A DNA stretch of 64,000 bases from an uncultured Veillonellaceae bacterium (GTDB lineage Bacteria > Bacillota > Negativicutes > Selenomonadales > Selenomonadaceae). The notes beneath the pieces are model-generated. The model was not told where the DNA came from. It ran no database searches and was given only the letters and a program-made list of their open reading frames with translations. The DNA is taken from the NCBI GenBank assembly GCA_902785705.1, contig CACZZN010000004.1, positions 57,990 to 121,989 of the forward strand, in the 5' to 3' direction. The first letter of the stretch is position 1. The number at the start of each line of letters is the position of its first letter. Both the position numbers and the translations under genes were made by a program. This document shows, piece by piece, positions 55,224-63,600 of this stretch.

Positions 55224-56728
55224 GCAGCACCTCCCGCAATCGCCTTCATGACATTCTCGGAGCTGATCTCATCATTCTCCAGCTCTGCCACCTTGCGGCG
55301 GTCACGCATGACGATGAGCTTCGTGCAGGTGCGCACCATCTCATCCATCTCACTGGAGATGAAGATGACCGACATGCCGCGCTTCTTTGCCAGTGCCACC
55401 GCCATCTTCTGGATTTCCGTCTTCGTGCCCACATCGATGCCGCGCGTGGGCTCGTCCAGAATCAGAAGCTCCGGCTGTGTCGCAAGCCAGCGGGCAATGA
55501 TGACTTTCTGCTGGTTGCCGCCCGACAGGTTCTTGATGAGCTGTTCCCTGCTGGAAACCTTGATGCTCAGGAGCTTGATGCAGTCATCCGCAATCTTGAC
55601 CTGCTCCTTATAGGGAATGTGTTTCAGAATGCCGTCCTTTGCCTGCATGGCAAGGATGATATTTTCCCGCACACTCAAATCTCCGATAATGCCCGCCACC
55701 TTGCGGTCCTCCGGACAGAAAGCGATTTTCTGTTCCATCGCCGTCATGGGATCCTTCAAATCCAGTTTTTTGCCATTGATCTTGATTTCGCCCTGGCTGA
55801 TCGGATGCACGCCAAAGAGCAGTTCTGCCGTTTCCGTGCGTCCCGAGCCGAGCAGTCCCGCAAAGCCGAGCACCTCGCCCTTGTGGATTTTGAGATCCAC
55901 ATCGAAAATCTGTCCTGTTGCGCCGATATGCTCTGCCGAAAGGAATACCTCGTCCGATGGCTGGCTCTTTTCCGCCGCAACCTCCATGTCCCTGACCGCC
56001 GAAACGTCCTTGCCCACCATCTTGGCAATGAGATCCAGCTTCGGCAGGGTCGCCACGTCATAGGCGCCCACCAGTTCACCGTTCCGGAGAATCGTGATGC
56101 GGTCACAGAGATCATAGATCTGTTCCAAAAAATGAGAGATGAAGATAATGCCCATGCCCTGATCCTTGAGCTTCCGAACGATCTTGAACAGCCTCTGGGT
56201 CTCCTCCTCGTCCAGGCTGGAAGTCGGCTCATCCAGAATCAGGATCTTTGCCGATACATCGATGGATCTGGCGATTGCAATCATCTGCTGGATCGCAACG
56301 GAATAGTGATCCAACGTCTTTGTCACATCAATATCCACATTGAGTGTATGCAAAAGCTCTGCAGCCCGATGATTGATGGTCTTCCAATCAATGAAGCCGT
56401 ATTTCCTCGGCTCCCTGCCGATAAAGATATTCTCTGCCACTGTCAGGTTCGCGCAGAGGTTGACTTCCTGATACACGGTGGAGATACCGCATTCCTGCGC
56501 TTCCTTCGGAGTCCGCGGAAAGATTTCCTTCCCCTCCATCGTCACCGTGCCGCCATCCCTCGGATAGACGCCCGTGAGCACTTTGACCAACGTGGATTTG
56601 CCTGCGCCGTTTTCCCCCATCAGGGAATGGATCTCTCCCTCGCGCAGGGTAAAGTCTACCTTCGACAAGGCCCTCACGCCGGGAAAAACTTTATCGATCT
56701 GCCGCATCTCCAACAGAACTTTTCCCAT
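55220..56728 (-). CDS. Sugar ABC transporter ATP-binding protein (YtfR/MglA-like)
   Basis: A 502-residue protein with two fused ABC domains. The first has Walker A GENGAGKSTLVKVL, a degenerate signature (YSVAIQQMIAIARSI) and ILDEPTSSLDEEE. The second has a modified Walker A (GLLGSGRTETAELLF) and an intact LSGGNQQKVIIARWL. This asymmetric pattern is normal for the family. The start at 56728 gives MGKVLLEMRQIDK. It lies downstream of the binding protein behind a strong hairpin. Confidence 0.93.
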   Translation of the reverse strand: MGKVLLEMRQIDKVFPGVRALSKVDFTLREGEIHSLMGENGAGKSTLVKVLTGVYPRDGGTVTMEGKEIFPRTPKEAQECGISTVYQEVNLCANLTVAENIFIGREPRKYGFIDWKTINHRAAELLHTLNVDIDVTKTLDHYSVAIQQMIAIARSIDVSAKILILDEPTSSLDEEETQRLFKIVRKLKDQGMGIIFISHFLEQIYDLCDRITILRNGELVGAYDVATLPKLDLIAKMVGKDVSAVRDMEVAAEKSQPSDEVFLSAEHIGATGQIFDVDLKIHKGEVLGFAGLLGSGRTETAELLFGVHPISQGEIKINGKKLDLKDPMTAMEQKIAFCPEDRKVAGIIGDLSVRENIILAMQAKDGILKHIPYKEQVKIADDCIKLLSIKVSSREQLIKNLSGGNQQKVIIARWLATQPELLILDEPTRGIDVGTKTEIQKMAVALAKKRGMSVIFISSEMDEMVRTCTKLIVMRDRRKVAELENDEISSENVMKAIAGGAA

Positions 56729-56786
56729 GAAAAACACCCCTATCCCGTTCTCTATCCAGAAAAACACCTGTTTTTGGGTAAAAAAA

Positions 56787-56838
56787 CCGCGTCCGTCCCA
56801 GCACCCTGCTTTATCGGCAGGGCGCTAACCGGACGCGG
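56787..56838 (-). terminator. Strong hairpin between binding-protein gene and ATPase gene
   Basis: On the minus strand, CCGCGTCCG (56838-56830) pairs with CGGACGCGG (56795-56787), with an inner AGCGCCCTGC/GCAGGGTGCT helix, followed by seven T. It should end many transcripts after the binding protein, giving more of that protein than of the other subunits. Confidence 0.85.
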
Positions 56839-56855
56839 CACACACCACTAATGAA

Positions 56856-57887
56856 TCAATACTTTCTTTCGGGGAGTGTCTTCTCAGCAACATCTGCCGG
56901 GAACACGCCCTCATCCACATAGACGAGCTTCTCTACCTTCTCGCCGTTCAGAACTTTCTTTGCAGTCTCCATGAGCAGCGGTCCCTGCAGCGGGTTGCAC
57001 TCCACGGTGCAGTTTGCCTTGCCCTCGATCATAGCCTGGAAAATGCCCTTCACGCCATCGATGGAGATGATCGTGATGTCTTTGCCCGGCTTCAATCCTG
57101 CAGCCTCGATGGCCTGGATGGCACCGAGAGCCATGTCATCGTTATGTGCAAAGAGGATATCGATCTTGTCGCCATAGGACTTCAGGAAGGACTCCATGAC
57201 CTCCTGACCCTTCTGACGAGTGAACTCACCGGTCTGGGATGCGAGGATGTTATACTTGCTTGCATCCGGGGAAGCAGCCATTGCATTCTTGAAGCCCTCC
57301 TGACGGCGGATTGCCACGGAAGAGCCCACCGTGCCTTCCAGCACGACGACATTGAACTGGGAGCCGCCATCGCGGGGCTTCTTGTTCTGCTTCTTCATGT
57401 ACTCATCGATCCAGTCAAAGACCTTCTTGCCCTCTGCCAGGGAATCCGTGCCGAGCTTCGCAACATAGAGGGAATCATCGCTGAGCTTCACATCGCGATC
57501 CACGACGATAACCGGGATCTTGGCATCCTTTGCTTCCTTCAGCACGGTATCCCAGCCGGTCTCAACAATCGGCACAAAAGCGATGATGTCAACGCCCTGG
57601 GAAATGAAGGAACGGATTGCCTTAATCTGGTTCTCCTGCTTCTGCTGTGCATCCGAGAACTGCAGGTTGATGCCTGCATCCTTCGCTGCCTGCTTGACGG
57701 ATTCCGTGTTCGCGGTTCTCCACTCGGACTCCGCACCGATCTGTGAGAATCCCATCGTAATCTCTTTTCCGCCTTTTCCGCCGGAACCCGATCCGCTGCC
57801 ACTGGATGCAGCCTGATCGCCTCCGCCGCAGCCTGCGGCAAACACCAGCATGAATACCGACATCAGCAATGCAAGTATCTTTCTCAT
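56856..57887 (-). CDS. Sugar-binding lipoprotein of the ABC transporter (YtfQ-like)
   Basis: A 343-residue periplasmic-binding protein with a lipoprotein signal (MRKILALLMSVFMLVFAAGC), then a Gly/Ser linker. The mature part begins KEITMGFSQIGAESEWRTAN, the pattern of the galactofuranose binder YtfQ and relatives; IKAIRSFISQGVDIIAFVPI and VVDRDVKL follow. Given the adjacent ara genes, arabinofuranose or a related furanose is the likely ligand (inference). The ATG at 57887 has AGGAGAG upstream. Confidence 0.92.
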   Translation of the reverse strand: MRKILALLMSVFMLVFAAGCGGGDQAASSGSGSGSGGKGGKEITMGFSQIGAESEWRTANTESVKQAAKDAGINLQFSDAQQKQENQIKAIRSFISQGVDIIAFVPIVETGWDTVLKEAKDAKIPVIVVDRDVKLSDDSLYVAKLGTDSLAEGKKVFDWIDEYMKKQNKKPRDGGSQFNVVVLEGTVGSSVAIRRQEGFKNAMAASPDASKYNILASQTGEFTRQKGQEVMESFLKSYGDKIDILFAHNDDMALGAIQAIEAAGLKPGKDITIISIDGVKGIFQAMIEGKANCTVECNPLQGPLLMETAKKVLNGEKVEKLVYVDEGVFPADVAEKTLPERKY

Positions 57888-58051
57888 GTTTCCAACTCTC
57901 CTTTTCTCTTGTTTCTGAAATGATGATACCAACTTCTGTGCATGACCGAGCCATGCACCGCTCCCTTGTCATAAGCGGCATACACCTACGACAAAGAAAT
58001 AACCGTTGTGCTCCTCTTTTACCACCCCACCCCTTTGCAGGAACCATTTTT

Positions 58052-58090
58052 CTGTGCACCTTGTGCATTTTATCTGTGTTCGTGCACAAC
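58052..58090. promoter_or_regulatory. TGTGCAC operator cluster downstream of the transporter-operon promoter
   Basis: CTGTGCACC (58052-58060), TTGTGCATT (58061-58069) and CGTGCACAAC (58081-58090) lie just downstream of the minus-strand promoter, in the 5' untranslated region of the binding-protein operon. They match the sites next to the divergent LacI-family gene, so they are probably its operators. Confidence 0.7.
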
Positions 58091-58100
58091 TTATGGTCTA

Positions 58101-58129
58101 AATATAACATTGTCATATCTATTTGTCAA
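58101..58129 (-). promoter_or_regulatory. Promoter of the sugar transporter/ara operon
   Basis: On the minus strand, TTGACA (58129-58124) and TATATT (58106-58101) are 17 bp apart. The stretch between 57888 and 58339 holds only this divergent control region. Confidence 0.8.
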
Positions 58130-58274
58130 CGTATTTTTTCGCTTTTAATATTTTTTTCTTAATAATCCTTCGCAATGCGGCGTGATGTTGCGTAAAATTT
58201 ATGGAACCGTGCGCATTGGCGCTCATTTTTTCATGTTGTACAACAAGTGAAATTTTTCAGAAATACACTGTTCT

Positions 58275-58313
58275 CGTGCACACTTTTGATGTATAATATG
58301 GGTGTGTGCACAC
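58275..58313. promoter_or_regulatory. LacI-gene promoter -10 flanked by GTGCACAC operators
   Basis: CGTGCACAC (58275-58283) and the perfect palindrome GTGTGCACAC (58304-58313) flank TATAAT (58292-58297), the likely -10 of the regulator gene. This arrangement fits autorepression. Confidence 0.75.
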
Positions 58314-58339
58314 TGAATGGTATCCGGGGAGGGAATCAA

Positions 58340-59356
58340 ATGATCACCATCAAACAGCTTGCCGAGGTATGCGGCGTATCGCGGGGCACGGTAGACCGCG
58401 TGCTGAACAATCGGGGCAATGTGAAGCCGGAGAAACGGGAACTGATCCTGAGAAAAATGAAGGAACTCAATTACCAGCGGGATCCCGTGGGCAAAGCGCT
58501 CGCCGCCAAGCGGAAGCACCCCGTACTGGCTGTGCTCATTGCCGCGTCTGAGATCCCCTTCTTTGAACCGATGATCCATACGATGCAAAAAGAGTCCCGT
58601 AAATATTCCAGATTTGGGCTCAAAATCATATGGAAACTCTTAAAGGGCTACGATATCGAGCAGCAGGCCCAGGCCCTCGATGAGCTCCGGCCGCAGGTCA
58701 ATGCCATCATCATCAGCCCCATCAATGACAGCCGTATCGTCCGACGCCTGAATGCCTGCATCGACGATGGCATCTTCGTGGTAACGCTCAATAACGATAT
58801 TGAGCAGGCGAAGCGTCATTACTATGTAGGGAGCGACTACACAAACGGGGGCGAAACGGCTGCGGCGCTGCTGCAGATGATCGGGCCGAAGCAGCTCCGC
58901 GTAGGCATTGCGCTCGGTTCCCGAAAGATTCTCGGACATCAGCAGCGTCTTGCCGGCTTCCAGCATATCCTGCGGGATGATCCGAACTGCCGCATCCTTG
59001 ACATTGCAGAGACCCGTGACGATGATTTTGCCGCCTATGACGCCATCCTTCGGATGATGCAGGCCCACCCCGACCTCAATTCCCTGTTCCTCCTGAGCTC
59101 CGGCGGCGCCTACGGCGCAGGACGGGCCCTGCAGGCACTCGAGCGCAACGATATGACCATCATCGCGTTCGATACGACGCCCCCGATCATCGAGCTCATG
59201 CGCCGCCGCATCATCCGCGCCGCGCTCTATCAGCATCCAAGGCAGCAGGGCCAGCGTGCCATGCTGCTGGCCTATGACTACCTCATCAACGGGATCGAAC
59301 CGGAACATGAGCAATACATCATCAAGAACGAGATCCGGATCCTGCAGAATCTGTAA
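58340..59356 (+). CDS. LacI-family transcriptional regulator
   Basis: A 338-residue regulator with an N-terminal helix-turn-helix and hinge (ITIKQLAEVCGVSRGTVDRVLNNRG, then DPVGKALAAKRK) and a periplasmic-binding-protein-like ligand domain (VLAVLIAASEIPFFEPMI to the C-terminus, with AFDTTPPIIELM). The start at 58340 is set by GGGGAGGG upstream. It is divergent from the arabinose/furanose operon, and TGTGCACA palindromes near both promoters are its likely binding sites. Confidence 0.9.
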   Translation: MITIKQLAEVCGVSRGTVDRVLNNRGNVKPEKRELILRKMKELNYQRDPVGKALAAKRKHPVLAVLIAASEIPFFEPMIHTMQKESRKYSRFGLKIIWKLLKGYDIEQQAQALDELRPQVNAIIISPINDSRIVRRLNACIDDGIFVVTLNNDIEQAKRHYYVGSDYTNGGETAAALLQMIGPKQLRVGIALGSRKILGHQQRLAGFQHILRDDPNCRILDIAETRDDDFAAYDAILRMMQAHPDLNSLFLLSSGGAYGAGRALQALERNDMTIIAFDTTPPIIELMRRRIIRAALYQHPRQQGQRAMLLAYDYLINGIEPEHEQYIIKNEIRILQNL

Positions 59357-59393
59357 TCTTTGTCTTCACCCTGCAAAACAGGAAAGCGAAACT

Positions 59394-59403
59394 GTGTGCA
59401 CAT
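59394..59403 (+). promoter_or_regulatory. Third TGTGCACA-type site, before the DUF4127 gene
   Basis: GTGTGCACAT lies 20 bp before the start codon of the DUF4127 gene and differs from the palindrome at 58304-58313 only in its last base. Confidence 0.6.
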
Positions 59404-59423
59404 AACTCACGAAGGAGGATTCT

Positions 59424-61046
59424 ATGGGAAAAATACCATTTCAAAAAACATGCGCGTTCTGTCTGCTTCTGCTCTTATATGCCATGCTGCCGGCATCAGC
59501 GGAAAGCACCGAGCATATCGGTGAAGGGCGGACTTTGCTTTATATTCCGCTGGACAACCGTCCGATCAATGCCAAACAAAGCATCGAGGTCGTGGAAAAG
59601 CTCGGCTATAACGTGGCTGTCCCCCCTGCGGAACTCCTTGGTTCCCGGGAGGATCACGGGCATCCCGATAAACTCTGGGAATGGCTGCGCGAGAACGCAC
59701 CGCGCGCCAGAGCTGCCGTCCTTTCTTCTGATGCCTTGATCTACGGCAGTCTCGTAGGTTCCCGCACACATAATCTGGACGAGGCTGCCATCCTGGAGCG
59801 CACGGAGCGCTTTGCAAAGCTCCACACAGACTTTCCCCGTCTTCCCCTGTATGTATTCGGCACCGTCATGCGCACGCCCCGCGCTCAGGGATCCAGTGAA
59901 GAGCCGGACTACTATCGCGAATACGGAGAGCGCATCTTCTGCTATACCGCATTGAAGGACAAGGCCGAGACGGAAGACCTTTCCCGCAGGGAAAAACAGG
60001 ACTTGCTCCGGCTGGAGCAGGAAATCCCTGCAGAGCATCTGGCGGACTGGATGACGCGGCGCGAAAAAAATTTCGAAGTCAATCGCCACATGATCGAGCT
60101 CACCAGGCACAATACCTTTTCCTACTGTCTGCTGGGCTGCGATGACAGTTCCCGCTACTCGCAGACGCATCTGGAGCGGCGCCATCTCGCAGCGCACGGA
60201 AGCGATCTGGGGGCTACCCGTTTTCTGGTGACCTCCGGCGCGGATGAGCTGGGCCTCATGATGCTCTGCCGCGCTGTTCAGGATGACCGGATGGACATCC
60301 CGTTCCTGTTCGTCCAATACAATGTCGGAAAAGGCCCAAAGACCGTGTCACCCTATGTCAATGAGGAAATCGGCCATGCGGTGGATGACGCGATCCATGC
60401 CATCGGAGGGCTGCAGGTACGGGAGCCATCCCATGCAGATTTCGTGATGCTTGTGAACACCAGCCCGGACGGAAAGACACGAGAGAACTCCGATCCGACC
60501 AATATTCCCCGACCGCATGACGGAACGACAGCCTTCCTCAAAATGGTCAAGGATGCCCTCCAAAAAGGCTATCCCGTCGGCATTGCCGATATTTACTACA
60601 ACAACGGCGGAGACAATGCCCTCATGGAACAACTGCGCAGGGAAGATCTGCAGTTCCGTATCCGGGCCTATGGCGGATGGAACACAGCAACCAATACCAC
60701 AGGCTTCCTTCTCGGAACGGGAGCCCTCGCCCACTGGATGAACTGGGATGCCGTCCAAGCTCTCCTGCTCCGGCGCTATTTCGACGACTGGATCTATCAG
60801 TCCAATGTCCGGGCAGCATTGGCGAACCGCTTGTATGAAATCCCCGGCGAAGGCGGCTACGGCGGACTGGATCAAAAATATGCGGGCACGGTGACTCTGG
60901 GAACTTCCCTGCTCTATGATTTTGCGCAAAAAAATCTACGCCTCCCACCCCATCAGTCCATAGCTTCCATCTCCATCAGCTTTCCTTGGAACCGCATGTT
61001 TGAATCCGATATCACGGCAACGCTTGCCGGAACTTCCTCGAAGTAA
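59424..61046 (+). CDS. DUF4127-family exported protein
   Basis: A 540-residue protein with a signal peptide (CAFCLLLLLYAMLPASA, cut before ESTEH). The mature part begins TLLYIPLDNRPINAKQSIEV, the hallmark of DUF4127, and includes VLSSDALIYGSLVGSRTH, GTVMRTPR, GCDDSSRYSQTH, ADIYYNNGGDN and AYGGWNTATNTTG, with many acidic and histidine residues that could form a hydrolase-like site. The function is unknown. It follows the LacI-type regulator by 67 bp with a shared operator-like site in front. Confidence 0.85.
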   Translation: MGKIPFQKTCAFCLLLLLYAMLPASAESTEHIGEGRTLLYIPLDNRPINAKQSIEVVEKLGYNVAVPPAELLGSREDHGHPDKLWEWLRENAPRARAAVLSSDALIYGSLVGSRTHNLDEAAILERTERFAKLHTDFPRLPLYVFGTVMRTPRAQGSSEEPDYYREYGERIFCYTALKDKAETEDLSRREKQDLLRLEQEIPAEHLADWMTRREKNFEVNRHMIELTRHNTFSYCLLGCDDSSRYSQTHLERRHLAAHGSDLGATRFLVTSGADELGLMMLCRAVQDDRMDIPFLFVQYNVGKGPKTVSPYVNEEIGHAVDDAIHAIGGLQVREPSHADFVMLVNTSPDGKTRENSDPTNIPRPHDGTTAFLKMVKDALQKGYPVGIADIYYNNGGDNALMEQLRREDLQFRIRAYGGWNTATNTTGFLLGTGALAHWMNWDAVQALLLRRYFDDWIYQSNVRAALANRLYEIPGEGGYGGLDQKYAGTVTLGTSLLYDFAQKNLRLPPHQSIASISISFPWNRMFESDITATLAGTSSK

Positions 61047-61198
61047 GGAACTATGCGCAAATAACGATTTTTTTACCCATTTCCCAAGCAGGATTCTTTC
61101 GATTCGTGTCGTATGTTTTAAGTGCAGTAAGAATTTCTTTGCGGAACCGTCCGGAATACATATGACGGACAGCTCCCTGCCCGAGAGGAGGAACATTT

Positions 61199-61792
61199 AT
61201 GAAACATGCGTATCGACGCATCATGGCATTACTTCTGGCATCCATACTGTTGATCGGCACGGCGCTCACCGCCGAAGCCGCATCGCGAGAGCAGGAACGG
61301 CAGGAATTACGGGAGAAAAACGCTTCCATCCTTCAGAAGCTCTATCAGGAGAATCCGGAGGCGCAAAGCGCAGTGGAGAACAGTTACGGATACGCGGTGC
61401 TCCACAATACGGGCATCAAGGTCGGCATCTTCGGCAGCGCGCATGGGCGAGGGATTGCCGTCAACAACCGGACAGGCAAGGAAGTCTTCATGAAGATGGA
61501 AGAGCAGTCCGCAGGCCTCGGCCTTGGCGCGAAGGAATACGCCCTTATCTTCGTCATGGAGGACGAGGGCGCATGGGATGCCTTCACCAGCGGAAAGGGT
61601 TGGAAAGGCGGCACCGAGGCAGGTGCTGCCGCAACTGACGGCTACGCGGGCGGCGGAGTGGCCGGCGCATCTTTCGTATCCCGTGGGCTTTGGGTATACC
61701 AGATCACCACCAAAGGCGTTGCCCTTGAAGCAAGCATCAAAGGCACCAAATTCTATCCGAACAAAAAGCTGAACGATTACTCGAAAGACTGA
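61199..61792 (+). CDS. SYLF/Ysc84-domain exported protein
   Basis: A 197-residue protein with a signal peptide ending TALTAEA. The mature domain has SYGYAVLHNTGIKVGIFGSA, GRGIAVNNRTGKEVFMKME and a glycine-rich ATDGYAGGGVAGASFVSRG, the pattern of SYLF domains that bind lipids. Bacterial members are periplasmic and of unclear role. GAGAGGAGG lies before the ATG. The 150-bp gap after DUF4127 shows no clear gene. Confidence 0.8.
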   Translation: MKHAYRRIMALLLASILLIGTALTAEAASREQERQELREKNASILQKLYQENPEAQSAVENSYGYAVLHNTGIKVGIFGSAHGRGIAVNNRTGKEVFMKMEEQSAGLGLGAKEYALIFVMEDEGAWDAFTSGKGWKGGTEAGAAATDGYAGGGVAGASFVSRGLWVYQITTKGVALEASIKGTKFYPNKKLNDYSKD

Positions 61793-61803
61793 TCACAGCT
61801 CCC

Positions 61804-61855
61804 ATATCAATGCAAAACGGACGACTGCAGTTCCTCAGGAACGCAGCCGTCCGTT
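61804..61855. terminator. Bidirectional terminator, second copy of the 49130 hairpin
   Basis: AAAACGGACG (61814-61823) and CGTCCGTT (61848-61855) form the stem, between the convergent SYLF gene and bioD. Fifty-two bases match the copy at 49130-49181 with four differences. Confidence 0.85.
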
Positions 61856-61882
61856 GTTTTATGCTCTCAACCGCAGCGTATC

Positions 61883-62569
61883 TCAGCCATAGAGCGCCGA
61901 CAGTTTTTCTATTTCCATATCTAATGTCCGGGCGCCTTCGCGCACGGTTGCCACCACGGGAACGCCCGTCATCTCCTCCACCATAAAGAGATTGTCCTGC
62001 TCCATGACGTCCCCCTCATGGAATCGGTTGAATATGATGCCCCGTATCGGTATATGCCGATGACGCAAATGCTCCACCGTCAGGACGGTGGCATTGATTG
62101 TACCAAGCCCGGAGTCAGCGACCACTAAAACAGGAATCCCCATCCACTGTACCAGGTCATCCAGCCCGATATGTTCCGTCTCGTCCCATCGCAACGGACA
62201 GACAATGCCGCCGCTTCCTTCCACGGTCAGATATTCGTGGCTGTCCCTTGCTCTGGAAAAATCCCGCTGCACCTTTTCCCTATCCAGCGGAACATGATTC
62301 AGCTTTGCTGCCAGATGAGGCGACACCGCATCCGGATACACGAAGGAAACCAACTCTTCCATCGACGCATGCAGCCCGGCAACCGAAGCAACATACGCAG
62401 CATCACCCGGCAAAAGGCAGCCTGCTGCATCCGTGTCCGCACCGGAAATTGCAGCTTTGTAATAACCCGCAGATACCCCCGCATCACAGAACCTCTTTAC
62501 GATAAGGCCCGTCACATAGGTTTTGCCCACATCTGTCCCTGTTCCCGTGACAAACAAACATTTTCCCAT
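61883..62569 (-). CDS. bioD: Dethiobiotin synthase
   Basis: BioD makes dethiobiotin from DAPA, CO2 and ATP. The 228-residue protein has the P-loop TGTGTDVGKTYVTG at its start, VEGSGGIVCPL and IRGIIFNRF. The start at 62569 (MGKCLFVTG) has AAGGGG upstream. No other bio gene is adjacent, so biotin genes are scattered or incomplete. Confidence 0.92.
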   Translation of the reverse strand: MGKCLFVTGTGTDVGKTYVTGLIVKRFCDAGVSAGYYKAAISGADTDAAGCLLPGDAAYVASVAGLHASMEELVSFVYPDAVSPHLAAKLNHVPLDREKVQRDFSRARDSHEYLTVEGSGGIVCPLRWDETEHIGLDDLVQWMGIPVLVVADSGLGTINATVLTVEHLRHRHIPIRGIIFNRFHEGDVMEQDNLFMVEEMTGVPVVATVREGARTLDMEIEKLSALYG

Positions 62570-62706
62570 TCTATCGCCCCTTATGTAAACATATTCTATC
62601 ACAGCCATGCCACTTTCACGGAAATGACATCATACCAGAAGGAATGTCCAAACGGCAAAAAATAACCGGACATCGAAAATCCCCGATGCCCGGAACCCTT
62701 GCAAAA

Positions 62707-62795
62707 TGGCGGAGTGGGAGGGATTCGAACCCTCGCAGCCTTGCGACTCTAACGATTTAGCAAACCGTCCTCTTCAGCCTCTTGAGTACCACTCC
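62707..62795 (-). tRNA. tRNA-Ser (GCT)
   Basis: A class II tRNA on the minus strand. The acceptor GGAGTGG pairs with CCACTCC, followed by G and encoded CCA. The anticodon loop TTTGCTAAA gives GCT. The variable arm is long and the T-loop reads GGTTCGAATCC. Confidence 0.95.
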
Positions 62796-62853
62796 ATAAA
62801 AATATACACTCTACCGTTACCCATAACAAACACAGCCATAACCAACAGCTGTC

Positions 62854-62882
62854 ATTATACCACACCAACCATTCAAATGCAA
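62854..62882 (-). promoter_or_regulatory. Promoter of tRNA-Ser
   Basis: On the minus strand, TTGCAT (62882-62877) and TATAAT (62859-62854) are 17 bp apart, about 60 bp before the tRNA. Confidence 0.75.
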
Positions 62883-62944
62883 GCATTATTTAATCACGAA
62901 CACGTTCGTTTATGAAACGAACGTGGAGAACCCATTGAAAACGC

Positions 62945-62973
62945 TTGACTGCAATACCCAAAAGTAGTATACT
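62945..62973 (+). promoter_or_regulatory. Promoter of tRNA-Pro/tRNA-Arg
   Basis: TTGACT (62945-62950) and TATACT (62968-62973) are 17 bp apart, 11 bp before the tRNA-Pro. Confidence 0.75.
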
Positions 62974-62984
62974 GTAGCGGTGTC

Positions 62985-63061
62985 CGGGACGTAGCGCAGT
63001 TTGGTAGCGCACCTCGCTTGGGACGAGGGGGCCGCAGGTTCAAATCCTGTCGTCCCGACCA
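62985..63061 (+). tRNA. tRNA-Pro (TGG)
   Basis: The acceptor CGGGACG pairs with CGTCCCG, followed by A and encoded CCA. The anticodon stem CCTCG/CGAGG encloses CTTGGGA, giving TGG. T-loop GGTTCAAATCC. 77 nt. Confidence 0.96.
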
Positions 63062-63067
63062 TCTTTT

Positions 63068-63144
<77 letters not shown>

Positions 63145-63152
63145 GTAAAATC

Positions 63153-63181
63153 AAGGGTCTTGGCTTTTCGCCAAGGCCCTT
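63153..63181 (+). terminator. Terminator of the tRNA-Pro/Arg transcript
   Basis: AAGGGTCTTGGC (63153-63164) and GCCAAGGCCCTT (63170-63181) form a 12-bp stem with one mismatch, followed by TTTG. Confidence 0.85.
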
Positions 63182-63313
63182 TTTGCGTCAGGGGGGGCAA
63201 TTGGGGGGGCATGAAAGAAAAAAATCTATGGAAAGCATGGGCAGGGATGACATTTTTTCGTCCATCGGATTTCCATAGATCATGTTGGGCTGGTGGTTAG
63301 CTTGACCTCATAC

Positions 63314-63577
63314 CTATCCAAGATGCTTCACCCGCAGAGCAGAGAGTGCTTCTCTAGCGTCTATCAGACCAGCACCGTCGGCGATCTCCTTCTCGGATTC
63401 CGCAATGGCTGCATCTATCTCGAATCGCTCCAACATCTTGTCATACGTCTCAATGCTCATCACCACCAGATCGCCATAGCCGTTTTTCGTGACAAAAATC
63501 GGTTCCTTCTTTGCATGGCATCTGTCAGACAGCTCATTGGTGTTTCTCAAATCCCTGATGGGGATAATTTGCGGCAT
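63314..63577 (-). CDS. Phd/YefM-family antitoxin, no partner visible
   Basis: An 87-residue protein. The N-terminus (PQIIPIRDLRNTNELSDRCH) and the EPIFVTKNGYGDLVVMSIETYD block match the Phd/YefM DNA-binding fold. The C-terminus (ESEKEIADGAGLIDAREAL) is the tail that usually wraps a toxin. No toxin gene follows: 170 bp downstream are the tRNA terminator and no ORF of size. GGAGGG lies before the ATG. Confidence 0.8.
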   Translation of the reverse strand: MPQIIPIRDLRNTNELSDRCHAKKEPIFVTKNGYGDLVVMSIETYDKMLERFEIDAAIAESEKEIADGAGLIDAREALSALRVKHLG

Positions 63578-63600
63578 AGCAATCCCTCCTACTATGCATG

